Source of the DNA: Clostridium puniceum
Lineage (GTDB): Bacteria; Bacillota; Clostridia; Clostridiales; Clostridiaceae
DNA: 64,000 nucleotides
Assembly (NCBI RefSeq): GCF_002006345.1
Contig: NZ_LZZM01000153.1
Location: 62,001 to 126,000, forward strand
Reading direction: 5' to 3'
Part shown: positions 17,278-27,424 of the stretch, one piece after another
Layout: every line of letters starts with the position of its first letter
Numbering within the stretch: position 1 is the first letter of the stretch
Notes under the pieces: generated by a model
The model's database searches: none
What the model saw: the letters and a program-made list of their open reading frames with translations, nothing else
Told to the model about the DNA's origin: nothing
Program-made: the position numbers and the translations under genes

Positions 17278-18711
17278 ATGAATATACTATTAATTTTAAT
17301 TGTCGTGATTTTATTTTTGAATATACTTTTTTCTCTATCATTAATATTCATAGAGAGAAAAGATCCAACGACAACTTGGGCATGGCTTTTAATATTGTTA
17401 GTTTTACCAGGTCTTGGATTTATGATATATATTATACTTGGTCAAAATTTAAGTAGGCAAAAGATTTTTAAAGAAAAGATACGTGTGGATGAGCATAAAA
17501 GAAAAAATACAAATGAAAAATATGAAGGCGATATTCCGATTCATGATGGTGGAGAGCGATTTTTAGATTTAAGGAATATGAATTTTAATCACTCAGGTGC
17601 AAAGTACACGACTAATAATAATGTTAACGTATATGTTAATGGAGACGATAAATTTAGGCAGCTAATAGAAGATATAAAAAACGCAAAACGATATATACAT
17701 ATAGAATATTATATATTTAAAAATGACATACTTGGAAAAGAAATAATTAAAGAACTTACAAAAAAGGCGGAATCTGGATTGGAAGTTAGATTATTAGTAG
17801 ATAGTATGGGATCTAGAAAGTTAACAAAGAAAGCAATTAAAAAATATCTTGCAGCAGGAGGAAAGTTCTCAATATTTTTCCCGGGTATTGTACCTCACAT
17901 AAATACGCGTATAAATTATAGAAATCACAGAAAGATAGTTGTAATAGATGGAGAATATGGCTATGTTGGAGGATTCAATGTCGGTGCCGAATATATAAAT
18001 AAAGATCCAGAAGTAGGATTTTGGAGAGATACTCATGTGAGAATTGAAGGAGATGCAGTAGATGATTTAAACGAAAGATTTTTACTGGATTGGTGTTATG
18101 CGGCAGATGAAGAAATTGAAGATTATAATAGATACTCATCAAATAATAATGCAGGTGTAGGTGATGTTGGAATACAAATTGTAACTAGTGGACCTGACCA
18201 CAAGGAGCAGTACATTAGAAATGCTTATATAAAGCTTATAAATAATGCAAAAGAAAATGTTTATCTTGAAACACCATATTTAATACCAGATTCACCTATA
18301 TTAGAATCTTTGAAAATATCTGCACTGTCTGGAGTTGATGTTAGAATAATAATACCAGGGAAACCAGATCATTTCTTTATGCAATTGGCAGCAAGTTCTT
18401 ATATAGGAGAATTATTAGAAGCAGGAATAAAAATATACAATTATCAAAAAGGTTTTATTCATGCAAAGACAATAGTTGCAGATAGTACAGTAATGAGTAT
18501 AGGTACAGCTAATATGGATATTAGAAGTTTTAAATTGAATTTTGAAGTTAATGCTTTTATTTTTGATGATAGAATTGCTAAAGAAGGTGAAGCACAATTC
18601 ATGAAGGATGTGGAAGCATCAAAAGAAATGACAAAAGAAACTTATAATAATAGAAGCATTAATATTAGAATTAAAGAATCAATAATTAGATTATTATCAC
18701 CTATATTATAA
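17278..18711 (+). CDS. cls: Cardiolipin synthase
   Basis: 477 residues of the ClsA type: two N-terminal membrane helices (about 1-22 and 34-54), then two phospholipase D domains with HKD motifs. The first is HRKIVVIDGEYGYVGGFN from His217, the second HAKTIVADSTVMSIGTAN from His395. It condenses two phosphatidylglycerols to cardiolipin and glycerol at the membrane. GGAAGTG precedes the ATG. An MFS gene follows 45 bp later, possibly co-transcribed. Confidence 0.95.
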   Translation: MNILLILIVVILFLNILFSLSLIFIERKDPTTTWAWLLILLVLPGLGFMIYIILGQNLSRQKIFKEKIRVDEHKRKNTNEKYEGDIPIHDGGERFLDLRNMNFNHSGAKYTTNNNVNVYVNGDDKFRQLIEDIKNAKRYIHIEYYIFKNDILGKEIIKELTKKAESGLEVRLLVDSMGSRKLTKKAIKKYLAAGGKFSIFFPGIVPHINTRINYRNHRKIVVIDGEYGYVGGFNVGAEYINKDPEVGFWRDTHVRIEGDAVDDLNERFLLDWCYAADEEIEDYNRYSSNNNAGVGDVGIQIVTSGPDHKEQYIRNAYIKLINNAKENVYLETPYLIPDSPILESLKISALSGVDVRIIIPGKPDHFFMQLAASSYIGELLEAGIKIYNYQKGFIHAKTIVADSTVMSIGTANMDIRSFKLNFEVNAFIFDDRIAKEGEAQFMKDVEASKEMTKETYNNRSINIRIKESIIRLLSPIL

Positions 18712-18756
18712 TTTATAGGTGATTGTTAATTTTAATTTTCACATGGGGAGTATCAG

Positions 18757-19923
18757 ATGAAAGACAAAGTTAAATTTTATTATTCATTAGCTACATTTAT
18801 CCATTATGGGGTAATTAGTATAGTAACAACTTTTTACGTTCCATATTTAAATCAAACTGTTGGATTATCTCTAAGTCAAGTCTCAAAAGTAGTATCCATA
18901 GGTGCACTATTTGCAATTCTTTCACAACAATTTTTAGTTGGTAAATTTTCTGTAAATGAAAGCAAGAAAAAATTTATTGTTATACATTTATGTGGATTAA
19001 TTTGTATGATAATATTTTTAATGTTTGTTAATGAAAATATTATATGTTTATTTGCAGTATTGTATGGGGTAATTATACAAACAGTTGGAACAATATATGA
19101 TGTTTATATTGAAGGTTTATGTGTTAAACAAAGAATGGAATACTCTCAAATAAGAAAATGGGGATCTATAGGATTTGGAGTTATAGTGCTTTTAAGTGGT
19201 ACTATAATTTCACAATATGGTTTTAAAGCTATTCATATTTTAGGTATTATAATGGCATTTATAGTTGTATTTATAATAATCACTAAATTCAAAAATATTG
19301 AAGCAAAATCCAAAAGAAACAAAATAAAATTAAGCTACATATTAAAAAACAAAAATTCAATAATCCTCGGATTTACTAGTATTTTAATTATTGGAGTTTA
19401 TAATGCAATTGAATTTGCATATTCAACTTATTTAATTGAAATAACAGGAAGCACTACATTGGCTAATTACATATATAGCAAATCTATATTCTTTAGAGTT
19501 TTTGTTGAATTTATATCATTTATGCTTGTAGGAAGATTTTTAAGGGGAAAAAATCCAAAGAAATATTTAATTATAGCGTTTCTTATAGCAGCTGCTAGAA
19601 TATTATTATTTTCAACAGGATATATACCGCTAATTGTTTTAGGTGACCAATTACATGGATTAATGTATGCATGCTATTTAACATTTTTATTTAAATATAT
19701 TAGAGAAGTTGTTAAAGATGAATTAGTTGCAGGTACATATGCATTTGTAACTGTATTAGGGTCAGCTGGCGCTAATTTTGTATATCCTCAAATTTTTAGC
19801 ACAATTCAAGGAAAATTTGGATATACTATTATGTATTTAGTAGGATTTTTTATTATATTAATTAGTTCCTTAATTGCAGCTAAAATTCTTCCTAATAGCA
19901 AGCAAGAAATTAAAGCTCAATAG
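18757..19923 (+). CDS. MFS transporter (LacY/PPP-like, MFS_1_like)
   Basis: 388 residues with 12 predicted helices. The opening KFYYSLATFIHYGVISIVTTF and the conserved KWGSIGFGVIVLLSG segment in the fifth to sixth helix resemble the MFS_1_like proteins (phenylpropionate permease/LacY relatives). It is a proton-coupled importer of unknown small molecule. It lies 45 bp after cls, without an obvious functional link, and ends before a bidirectional terminator shared with the convergent gene. Confidence 0.8.
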   Translation: MKDKVKFYYSLATFIHYGVISIVTTFYVPYLNQTVGLSLSQVSKVVSIGALFAILSQQFLVGKFSVNESKKKFIVIHLCGLICMIIFLMFVNENIICLFAVLYGVIIQTVGTIYDVYIEGLCVKQRMEYSQIRKWGSIGFGVIVLLSGTIISQYGFKAIHILGIIMAFIVVFIIITKFKNIEAKSKRNKIKLSYILKNKNSIILGFTSILIIGVYNAIEFAYSTYLIEITGSTTLANYIYSKSIFFRVFVEFISFMLVGRFLRGKNPKKYLIIAFLIAAARILLFSTGYIPLIVLGDQLHGLMYACYLTFLFKYIREVVKDELVAGTYAFVTVLGSAGANFVYPQIFSTIQGKFGYTIMYLVGFFIILISSLIAAKILPNSKQEIKAQ

Positions 19924-20022
19924 ACTTAATAGTTTAAGTAACAAAATTTCTAAAACTTTATACAAGCAATATATGAGTAGAAAGACTAATACATTAAGCT
20001 GAGAATATGGATTCTAATCAAA

Positions 20023-20066
20023 GAGCTTTAAACATTTCAGTTGTGAAATGTTTAAGGCTTTTGTTA
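20023..20066. terminator. Bidirectional terminator
   Basis: AGCTTTAAACATTTCA / TGAAATGTTTAAGGCT with T-rich flanks on both sides, between convergent genes. Confidence 0.85.
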
Positions 20067-20074
20067 GGAGTTTT

Positions 20075-21436
20075 CTAAATATCTGTAACTTTAATCATTC
20101 GAAAGCCTTTTTCTTCTAATATGCTTACTAGTTTTTTCAAAGTTGAATTATTTTCATAAGTGAAAGTAGGGAAACCATTAGAATCCTCAGTTATAGAAAT
20201 ATATTTATCTTCTAAATTTGGATGAAAAAATACACTACCCATATTATTAATATTGATATTTTTAAGTTTATTTAAAGTAATATCCTCTTTACCTTCGGGA
20301 ATATAATTAAGAGGAGTTGATATATAATAGGAAGATTTGTTATAAGGACTAAGCTGTGGTTTAGTTAAATCAGCCTTTTTAGGTCCATAATCATTAAATG
20401 GATAATACAATATCTTGAAATATTCTTCAGCAATTTTATTTTGTTCTGGTGTAATTTCATAATGGGGAACTTCAAAAAAATTAATTGGAATATCTAAAAA
20501 GAGAGCTGTTTCAGTAGCTTTTTTGATTTTTTCCCTAAAAATAGTTGGAGAAGGCTCATATCTTCCAAATTCAAAGCCTATACCTGATTCATCATTACCC
20601 AATTGATGAGTATAACCATGAAGTCCAATTATTCCGTTATTATTAGAAAAAAAGTCTAGACTATATACCATTTCTGCGATTTCAAAATTATTTTTAACTA
20701 AAGGATCATTATCAACGCTAAGACTTGGAATCACATATCTTGGTATCCATGCTATATGATATGGTATTTTCTTTATATTCATGTAATTAGCTATTATACG
20801 AAGTTTTTCAAAATAATATTTGGAGTAAGGTTGTGAATTTAAGCCTACATCTTCAAAACGTATAAGACCTATTTGATCTATTTTTGGGTTATATATGGTA
20901 ACATCATCTATATTATAACCATTTATTTTACAATTAATTGTTTTAGTATCTTTATTCCAGCTAGTATATAGGTTAAGCATATGTGATAAATCAGAAAAAC
21001 TTATATAATATATATCATTCTCATTTAACATTGTTTTTTTTAGATGAAAAATTTTATCAGAACAATTAACTACATTATCATGTAAATTAATAGAATAATT
21101 TTGATCCTTGATTTTTATATTTAAAATAGTATCAACTTTTTCAATAGTTCCTTGAAGCTGAGCAGTGAAGTCATTTAAACAAATATAATATCTATTTTTA
21201 TCTAAATATATTGGTGATTTAAGATTTAGAGCCTTACCATCAATTTTAAATTTTACATTATCTTTAGTCATATGAATATTCGTCAAAGCTATGCGATTTA
21301 CATTTGTATCATTATTTGAAATTTCATTTGGTATATTCTCTTTATATTTATTTTTAATAATCTTTTCATTAGTACAGCTTAGCAAAGAAAATATAAAAAG
21401 AGTTAATAAAATGTAAATAAACTTTTTTTTAATCAT
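20075..21436 (-). CDS. DUF2334 polysaccharide-deacetylase-like lipoprotein
   Basis: 453 residues from ATG 21436 (GGTGG 9 bases upstream; the ATG at 21442 is too close to that site). The signal peptide ends in a lipobox, FSLLSC with Cys21, so it is a surface lipoprotein. Residues about 50-165 look like a copper-amine-oxidase-N type beta module (PIYLDKNRYYICLNDF) twice over, used as a wall-facing stalk. Residues about 185-450 are DUF2334, a NodB-fold hydrolase: IGLIRFEDVG, IGLHGYTHQLG with the metal His residues, FFEVPHYEIT and FFHPNLED. It likely deacetylates an envelope glycan; the substrate is unknown. Confidence 0.85.
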   Translation of the reverse strand: MIKKKFIYILLTLFIFSLLSCTNEKIIKNKYKENIPNEISNNDTNVNRIALTNIHMTKDNVKFKIDGKALNLKSPIYLDKNRYYICLNDFTAQLQGTIEKVDTILNIKIKDQNYSINLHDNVVNCSDKIFHLKKTMLNENDIYYISFSDLSHMLNLYTSWNKDTKTINCKINGYNIDDVTIYNPKIDQIGLIRFEDVGLNSQPYSKYYFEKLRIIANYMNIKKIPYHIAWIPRYVIPSLSVDNDPLVKNNFEIAEMVYSLDFFSNNNGIIGLHGYTHQLGNDESGIGFEFGRYEPSPTIFREKIKKATETALFLDIPINFFEVPHYEITPEQNKIAEEYFKILYYPFNDYGPKKADLTKPQLSPYNKSSYYISTPLNYIPEGKEDITLNKLKNININNMGSVFFHPNLEDKYISITEDSNGFPTFTYENNSTLKKLVSILEEKGFRMIKVTDI

Positions 21437-22055
21437 TATCATTGTCCACCTTATTCTGTAGAGTATATTTTCTTTATTATTTACATTTATATTTTTTTTA
21501 TTATTTATTGTTAGAAGAAAGTTTGTTAAATTTAAATATAGTTATAAAAGTACAACCACTTTTATTAAAGCGTTTCAAATACTAATATTACAGGAGAAGA
21601 TATATAATATTAAAAACTAATTGACAATAGAAAGTTTTTTTATAGAAACCAATTATATCAAGCAAATTTAAATCATTATGAATACTAATTTAAGTAAATA
21701 AATATTATATCCTAGTATTGAAAAAAATCAATATTTTTATCGTAAAATATATATTGTAATGAACAAAGAAGTAAAATTTAGTAAGCATATAGTATGTTTG
21801 TTTTTTTATGAATGATTTTGTGGAATTGACGGAATAAGTATTCCAAAATATTGAATATTATGAGATTATGAAATCATATTGTTAGGTGTTTTAAACTAAT
21901 TAACAATACTTCCTCATTGATTAAATAAAGCTTTGTTTGCATATATATGAATTCTATTTTTAGCGGACAAAATAAAAAAAGTGAAAAAATTATAAAATAA
22001 AAGATTTTTAGTTTTGCAAAACACAAAATAAATATGAAAACAGGAGGAACTAATT
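21437..22055. other. Intergenic region between divergent lipoprotein and GH9 genes
   Basis: About 620 bp. TTAAAGCGTTTCAA (21565-21578) resembles a catabolite-responsive element (CcpA site) with the central CG, and would suit control of the cellulase, though it is about 480 bp upstream. A small inverted repeat TGGAAT / ATTCCA lies near 21831-21853. No ORF is convincing; the 70-codon minus-strand frame across the GH9 start overlaps its signal peptide and is a shadow. Confidence 0.35.
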
Positions 22056-24245
22056 ATGAAAATTAAAAAAATAGTTGCATTAATTGCAAGTGCAGTTTTA
22101 TGTGTAGGTATGCTTACATGCAATGGCAGATTTCAAAAAACAGTACAAGCTGCTGAATTAAATATTAATTTAATTGAAAACGGTAACTTTAATAAAGATT
22201 TAGCGGGTTGGGGGAATTTTATAACTGATGGTGGTATTGGTGAGGTGGGCCTAGAAGATGGAGCAATTAAGGCACAAGTAACTAATTGTGGAAATGTAGC
22301 ACATAGTATGCAAATCTACAATGATGGTTTTAAAATCTATAAAAATGGAAAATACCGTTTAGAATTTGATGTAAGCTCTACAATTGATAGAAAAATTGAT
22401 TATAGAATTCAACTTAATCGTGGAGATTATAGTGCTTATGTTGAAGGAAGAGTAAATGCAACTAAAGAAGTTCAGAAAGTGTCACAAGATTTTGTGATGA
22501 CAGAAGAAAATGATACATCTCCAAGACTTGCTTTTAATATTGGAAATGTAACAGGAGAAAAGCTTGAATCGCACTCTATTAAATTTGATAATGTTAAGTT
22601 AATTCTTATTGATGATACTGGAGTACAAATTGATGAAGAAAAACCAAAAGTAGAAGAAAAAATTGTTTTAAATCAAGTAGGTTACAAGCCAGATGATAAG
22701 AAAAAAGTTGTGTTTAGAGCAGAAACTGAAGATCGTAAATTTAGAGTTGTTTCAGCTGGTACAAAAGAGGTTGTTTATGAAGGTGAAATTAATGGTCAGG
22801 CTTACAATGAAGCAGCTAAAGAAATAGATAGCTTTGGTGATTTTTCTTCTGTTAGAACACCAGGTGCTTATAGGATTGAAACAGATAGTTTAGGTAATTC
22901 TTTTGAATTCACTATAGGACAAGATGTCTATAGTAACGTATTTAAGGATTTAGTTAGATTTTTCTATTTACAAAGATGTGGACAAGAAGTTCCAGAAAAT
23001 TTAGGTGGTTTATGGTCTCATCCAGCTTGTCATACAGATCTTGCTACAATTTATGATACAAATCAAAAAATTGATGTATCTGGTGGCTGGCATGATGCAG
23101 GTGACTATGGACGTTATGTAGTTGCTAGTTCAAAGACTCTTGCTGATTTATTATCGGCTTATGAAAATAACAAAGCAGCTTTTGGAGATAATTTTAATAT
23201 TCCTGAAAGTGGAAATGGAATTCCAGATATTTTAGATGAAGCAAAATATCAATTAGATTGGCTGTTAAAAATGCAAGAACCAACAAGTGGTGGCGTTCAT
23301 CATAAAGTAACTTGTGCTAACTTCCCAGGCTATGTTATGCCACAAGACGAAAAAGAAGAACTTATTGTAACTCCTATTTCAACAACTGCAACAGCAGACT
23401 TTGCAGCAATTATGGCAATGGGTTATGAAAACCTTAAAGATACAAATCCAGCAATTGCTGAAAAATATTTATCAGCAGGAGAAAAAGCTTGGACATATCT
23501 TGAAAAAACACCAAATAGTATCGTTAAAAATCCAGCAGGTATCATAACTGGAGAATATGGTGATACTGATGATAGCGATGAAAGATATTGGGCAGCTGCT
23601 CAGTTGTTTAAGGCAACAGGCAACAGTAAGTATGATGAAGCATTTAAAAAAATGGCTAATACAAAAATTCAAACTGGCTATGATTGGATTAGTGTAGGTA
23701 ACTATGGTAATATTGCATATTTATCAGCAAAAGATGCTGATAAAAATGTAACTGGTAACATCCAAAATTACATTTTAAATGAAGCGCAAAACATTATAGC
23801 TTTAGCTAAAAATGATGGATATAACATTTCTAATGGAACAGATTACCATTGGGGTAGTAATATGCAAGTAGCTAATAATGCTGCATTGCTTACAGAAGCA
23901 TATAAAATTATGCCTAATGAAGAATACTTAGAATATGCAAAAGAACATATTAATTATTGTTTCGGTAAAAACTCATTAGGTAAATGTTATATTACAGGTT
24001 ATGGGTCAGATGATGTAAAAAATCCACATCATAGACCATCTATTGTACAAGGTAAAGCAATACCAGGTATGATTGCAGGTGGACCAAATAAAAATCTAGA
24101 AGATCCAGTTGTAAAAAATAGTTTGCAAGGACAGCCTTCTGCTAAATGTTATCTTGACAATTCAGAAAGTTATTCAACTAATGAAGTAGATACTTATTGG
24201 AACTCATCACTTGTTCATGCAATGGCTCAGTTGAATATGAATTAA
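22056..24245 (+). CDS. Secreted GH9 endoglucanase (CBM-Ig-GH9)
   Basis: 729 residues. A signal peptide (basic MKIKK, hydrophobic core, cleavage near VQAAE) directs secretion. Residues about 40-190 are a CBM4/9-like beta-sandwich (NLIENGNFNKDLAGWGNF). About 205-290 are the CelD N-terminal Ig-like domain (LNQVGYKPDDKKKVVF). The GH9 catalytic domain runs from 295 to the end. The catalytic base/nucleophile pair is in HDAGDYG (Asp347, Asp350), the proton donor is Glu710 in NEVDTYW, and HHRPSIVQG is the conserved substrate loop. It hydrolyses beta-1,4-glucan. No dockerin, SLH or sortase signal is present, so the enzyme is free. AGGAGGAAC precedes the ATG. Confidence 0.95.
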   Translation: MKIKKIVALIASAVLCVGMLTCNGRFQKTVQAAELNINLIENGNFNKDLAGWGNFITDGGIGEVGLEDGAIKAQVTNCGNVAHSMQIYNDGFKIYKNGKYRLEFDVSSTIDRKIDYRIQLNRGDYSAYVEGRVNATKEVQKVSQDFVMTEENDTSPRLAFNIGNVTGEKLESHSIKFDNVKLILIDDTGVQIDEEKPKVEEKIVLNQVGYKPDDKKKVVFRAETEDRKFRVVSAGTKEVVYEGEINGQAYNEAAKEIDSFGDFSSVRTPGAYRIETDSLGNSFEFTIGQDVYSNVFKDLVRFFYLQRCGQEVPENLGGLWSHPACHTDLATIYDTNQKIDVSGGWHDAGDYGRYVVASSKTLADLLSAYENNKAAFGDNFNIPESGNGIPDILDEAKYQLDWLLKMQEPTSGGVHHKVTCANFPGYVMPQDEKEELIVTPISTTATADFAAIMAMGYENLKDTNPAIAEKYLSAGEKAWTYLEKTPNSIVKNPAGIITGEYGDTDDSDERYWAAAQLFKATGNSKYDEAFKKMANTKIQTGYDWISVGNYGNIAYLSAKDADKNVTGNIQNYILNEAQNIIALAKNDGYNISNGTDYHWGSNMQVANNAALLTEAYKIMPNEEYLEYAKEHINYCFGKNSLGKCYITGYGSDDVKNPHHRPSIVQGKAIPGMIAGGPNKNLEDPVVKNSLQGQPSAKCYLDNSESYSTNEVDTYWNSSLVHAMAQLNMN

Positions 24246-24251
24246 TGACAT

Positions 24252-24286
24252 AGGGGTATCCTCATAAGATCCCCTTTTGTTTTATA
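24252..24286 (+). terminator. Intrinsic terminator of the GH9 gene
   Basis: AGGGGTATC / AGATCCCCTTTT hairpin, with one bulge and a T-rich tail. Confidence 0.75.
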
Positions 24287-24311
24287 AGGAAGGTTACTGA
24301 ATTTAATTTGT

Positions 24312-24362
24312 TATGTATTGCAAAAGCTTGTTAATGATTATAACAAGGTTTTGCAATACATA
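24312..24362. repeat. Long hairpin
   Basis: TATGTATTGCAAAA-G-CTTGTTA pairs with its inverse across a short loop: about 22-bp arms with one mismatch. A run of seven T follows at about 24367. It could be a second terminator or a mobile-element relic; no flanking duplication is seen. Confidence 0.55.
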
Positions 24363-24491
24363 ATTAATTTTTTTGATTTTAATAAATTAAAAAATATTTA
24401 TAATATTACTTGAAATTATGATAATAATACAAAATAATATTATTAAATAGTTATCTGATTAACTAAAAATATGAAAAATAGTCAATTGATA

Positions 24492-24519
24492 TTGACAATT
24501 TTTTGTGATTTGTTATAAT
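24492..24519 (+). promoter_or_regulatory. Consensus sigma-A promoter
   Basis: TTGACA (24492-24497), a 16-bp spacer and TATAAT (24514-24519): one of the best promoters in the window. It drives a transcript of about 290 nt ending at the hairpin at 24783. Confidence 0.75.
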
Positions 24520-24601
24520 GATAAAAAGATAAATTTTAAAGATTAGTATTATATTAATGTTGTATAAAACTATAAGTATTAATTTAGAAATGGAGAAAAT
24601 C

Positions 24602-24736
24602 ATGAAAAAGGATATTAAAAAATCAGTTATGCAAAAATTTTATAGCTTTTTTTATTTTATGTTCTGGGGCTTTTATTATGGCGCTGGCTATTTATTTTGC
24701 AAAAAACTGAATAATACCTTTTTAATGAGTGTTTAA
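24602..24736 (+). CDS. Small aromatic-rich membrane peptide (44 aa), unknown
   Basis: ATG 24602 has GGAG 7 bases upstream. The 44-residue product has a basic head (MKKDIKKSVMQK), one very aromatic hydrophobic stretch at about 13-33 (FYSFFYFMFWGFYYGAGYLF) and a short tail. It sits in its own promoter-terminator unit. It may be a genuine small membrane protein. Alternatively it is the surviving start of a frameshifted transporter, since the first helix resembles MFS N-termini; the frame +1 continues hydrophobic for a few codons only. No family is recognised. Confidence 0.45.
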   Translation: MKKDIKKSVMQKFYSFFYFMFWGFYYGAGYLFCKKLNNTFLMSV

Positions 24737-24782
24737 TATTTATATAATCTTTTTTAGAATAGGCAAATAATATTGATATTTT

Positions 24783-24813
24783 ATGGAACTCATTATATGT
24801 GAGTTCCATTTTT
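24783..24813 (+). terminator. Intrinsic terminator
   Basis: Perfect 10-bp arms ATGGAACTCA / TGAGTTCCAT, 7-base loop, T run. Ends the small transcription unit ahead of aroB. Confidence 0.88.
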
Positions 24814-24874
24814 GTTTTTAAACTTAAACTTGAAAAAAGCAAAATTTAATATATAAAAAAGGGGCATTTGAAAA

Positions 24875-25927
24875 ATGGAAGATTTAGTTGTTGATTTAGG
24901 AGAAAGAAGCTATCCTATTATAATTAAAAAAGGATTAATTGATGAAATTAATTTGGAAATTGAAAAAATATACAAAGGTAAAAAAATATTTATATTGACA
25001 GATAAAAATGTAGATTGTCATTACGGAAATAGAGTTAAAATGTGTTTAATTAATGCAGGATATGAAGTTAAGATAATGGTATTAGAACCAGGTGAAGAAA
25101 CAAAAGCTTTTACAACTCTTCCTTCAATTTATAATGAACTTTTAGATTTTAAACTTACAAGAAGTGATTTAATTATAACTTTAGGTGGAGGTGTAATTGG
25201 AGATCTTGGTGGTTTTGTAGCATCTACTTTTTTAAGAGGTGTAGATTTTGTGCAAATGCCAACTTCTCTGCTTGCACAAGTTGATAGTAGTGTTGGGGGA
25301 AAAGTTGCAGTAGATTTAGAAAGCGGGAAAAACCTAGTTGGAAGCTTTTATCATCCTAAAATGGTTTTAATTGATCCAAATGTTCTAGAAACTTTAAGTG
25401 AAAGATTCTTTAAAGATGGAATGGCTGAAGTTATTAAATATGGATGTATAAAAGACAAAGGATTTTTCAATTTCTTAAAGAACTTAAAAAGTAAAACTGA
25501 AGTTATGAACAACATTGAAAAGATTATCTACAAATGTTGTTTTATAAAAAAATGTGTTGTAGAAAATGATGAAAAAGATACTGGTGAAAGAATGCTATTA
25601 AATTTCGGTCATACTTTAGGCCATGCTATAGAAACTTATTATAATTTTAAAAAGTTTACTCATGGAGAAGCTGTTGCCATAGGAATGTATGAAATAAGTA
25701 AAATTGCAGAAAATAAAGGACTTACTGAAAAAGGTGCATCGGAAAATATAAAAAAAATATTAATGCAATATAGTCTTCCTTATGAAGCAGAAATTGAAGA
25801 TGGTTCATTAATTTTAGATACTATAGCTTTAGATAAGAAGAATATTGATAATGTTCTTAAAGTAGTATTGTTAAAGAATATTGGAGAATCTTATTTAGAA
25901 AAAACTAACGTTAAATTTTTTAATTAG
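24875..25927 (+). CDS. aroB: 3-dehydroquinate synthase
   Basis: 350 residues. Converts DAHP to 3-dehydroquinate with NAD and a divalent metal, second step of the shikimate pathway, cytoplasmic. Signatures: [34 protein letters not shown] and [16 protein letters not shown], with metal ligands in MAEVIKYG and [11 protein letters not shown] and the later [18 protein letters not shown] precedes the ATG. It is the first gene of the aromatic supercluster, just after a small independent transcription unit. Confidence 0.97.
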   Translation: MEDLVVDLGERSYPIIIKKGLIDEINLEIEKIYKGKKIFILTDKNVDCHYGNRVKMCLINAGYEVKIMVLEPGEETKAFTTLPSIYNELLDFKLTRSDLIITLGGGVIGDLGGFVASTFLRGVDFVQMPTSLLAQVDSSVGGKVAVDLESGKNLVGSFYHPKMVLIDPNVLETLSERFFKDGMAEVIKYGCIKDKGFFNFLKNLKSKTEVMNNIEKIIYKCCFIKKCVVENDEKDTGERMLLNFGHTLGHAIETYYNFKKFTHGEAVAIGMYEISKIAENKGLTEKGASENIKKILMQYSLPYEAEIEDGSLILDTIALDKKNIDNVLKVVLLKNIGESYLEKTNVKFFN

Positions 25928-26113
25928 TAAATAATTTTTAAGATTGAACAACTAAAGGCAATAGATAGTTAAAAGCAATGAGAATTAACAATTAATAATG
26001 CATAATTAAGGAGTAAATTTCTCTAGAGCTTGAGAAATAATATGAAAATTCAGTGAAAGTTTTTCTCATTAACTGTTATAAGTGCTAAATTTCAACTGAA
26101 TTTAAGGGGTGAT

Positions 26114-27424
26114 ATGATGGGAAATTATAAAATTTATCCAAATAAGTTAAGTGGCGAAGTTAAAATACCTCCATCTAAGAGCATGGCACATAGAGCAGTA
26201 ATTTGTGCAGCACTTGGAGATGGAATGAGCAAGGTTACAAATATAGATTATTCAGATGATATTGTAGCTACTATTGAGGCTATGTCAGCATTAGGTGCAA
26301 AAATAACAAAAAAAGAAAATTATCTTGAAGTCTATGGAATCAAAAGTCCAGAAAACATTAAAGCTAATGAATTAAAAAATGAAAGAATCATAGATTGTAA
26401 TGAATCAGGTTCCACTTTAAGATTTTTGGTGCCTATAGCAGCATTATTTGATGGGATAAATAGATTTGTTGGAAGAGGTAATTTAGGAAAAAGACCTTTA
26501 GATACATATTACAATATATTTGATGAACAAAATATTAAATATACTTATGAAGAAGGAATTTTAGATTTAAAGACAGAAGGAAAATTAAAAGCTGGAGAAT
26601 TTAAGATTAAAGGCAATATTAGTTCACAATTTATAACTGGATTACTATTTACACTACCTCTTTTAGATGGAGATTCAAAAATTATAATAACAACAGAAAT
26701 GGAATCAAAAGGATATATTGATTTAACTTTAAGTGCTATGAAAGATTTTGATATAGAAATTATAAATAATAATTATAAAGAATTTACAATAAAAGGAAAT
26801 CAAAATTACAAGAGCAAAGATTATAGAGTTGAAGGTGATTATTCCCAAGCAGCATTTTTCTTCTGTGCAGATGCACTTTCAAATGATGTAATTCTTAATG
26901 ATTTAAAATTGGATTCTCTTCAAGGAGATAAAGAAGTAATAGATATTTTAACAAGAATGGGACTTAAAATAAGCAATAAAAATAGTGGATTGGTAGGAAA
27001 TGTAAGAGGAGAATTAAAAGCAACAGTTATTGATGGTTCTCAATGTCCAGATATAATTCCAGTAGTATCTTTAGTTGCAGCTTTAAGTGAAGGAACAACA
27101 GAGATAATAAATGCGGGAAGACTTAGAATTAAAGAATGTGATAGATTAGCAGCAGTAACTTCTGAACTTAGTAAATTAGGTGCTAAGATTACAGAAAAAG
27201 AAGATGGATTAATAATTGAAGGTGTTAAAAAACTTAAAGGTGGAGTAGAAGTATGGAGTCATAAGGATCATAGAATTGCAATGACTATAGCTATAGCATC
27301 TACTATGTGTAAGAAACCTATAATTCTAAAAGGCTATGAATGTGTTTCAAAATCTTATCCACAATTTTGGGAAGATTTTAAGAATGTAGGAGGTGTGTTT
27401 GATGAGTGGAATGTGGGGGAATAA
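26114..27424 (+). CDS. aroA: 5-enolpyruvylshikimate-3-phosphate synthase
   Basis: 436 residues. Transfers the enolpyruvyl group of PEP to shikimate-3-phosphate. Conserved: PPSKSMAHRAVICAA at the N-terminus, NESGSTLRFLVP (in place of the GNAGTA loop of enterobacterial enzymes), SSQFITGLL, EGDYSQAAFFF, RIKECDRL and KDHRIAMTIAIAS. AAGGGGTG precedes paired ATG codons at 26114 and 26117. Its last 23 bases overlap the start of aroC, implying translational coupling. The 186-bp gap after aroB shows only a minor hairpin. Confidence 0.97.
   Translation: MMGNYKIYPNKLSGEVKIPPSKSMAHRAVICAALGDGMSKVTNIDYSDDIVATIEAMSALGAKITKKENYLEVYGIKSPENIKANELKNERIIDCNESGSTLRFLVPIAALFDGINRFVGRGNLGKRPLDTYYNIFDEQNIKYTYEEGILDLKTEGKLKAGEFKIKGNISSQFITGLLFTLPLLDGDSKIIITTEMESKGYIDLTLSAMKDFDIEIINNNYKEFTIKGNQNYKSKDYRVEGDYSQAAFFFCADALSNDVILNDLKLDSLQGDKEVIDILTRMGLKISNKNSGLVGNVRGELKATVIDGSQCPDIIPVVSLVAALSEGTTEIINAGRLRIKECDRLAAVTSELSKLGAKITEKEDGLIIEGVKKLKGGVEVWSHKDHRIAMTIAIASTMCKKPIILKGYECVSKSYPQFWEDFKNVGGVFDEWNVGE

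Noticed and set aside
21914-22123. Minus-strand 70-codon ORF across the GH9 start
   Set aside because: It overlaps the GH9 signal peptide on the opposite strand, has no ribosome site and no recognisable product.
24657-24842. Minus-strand ORF over the small transcription unit
   Set aside because: It runs through the terminator hairpin and has no ribosome site; the plus-strand ORF has promoter, site and terminator.
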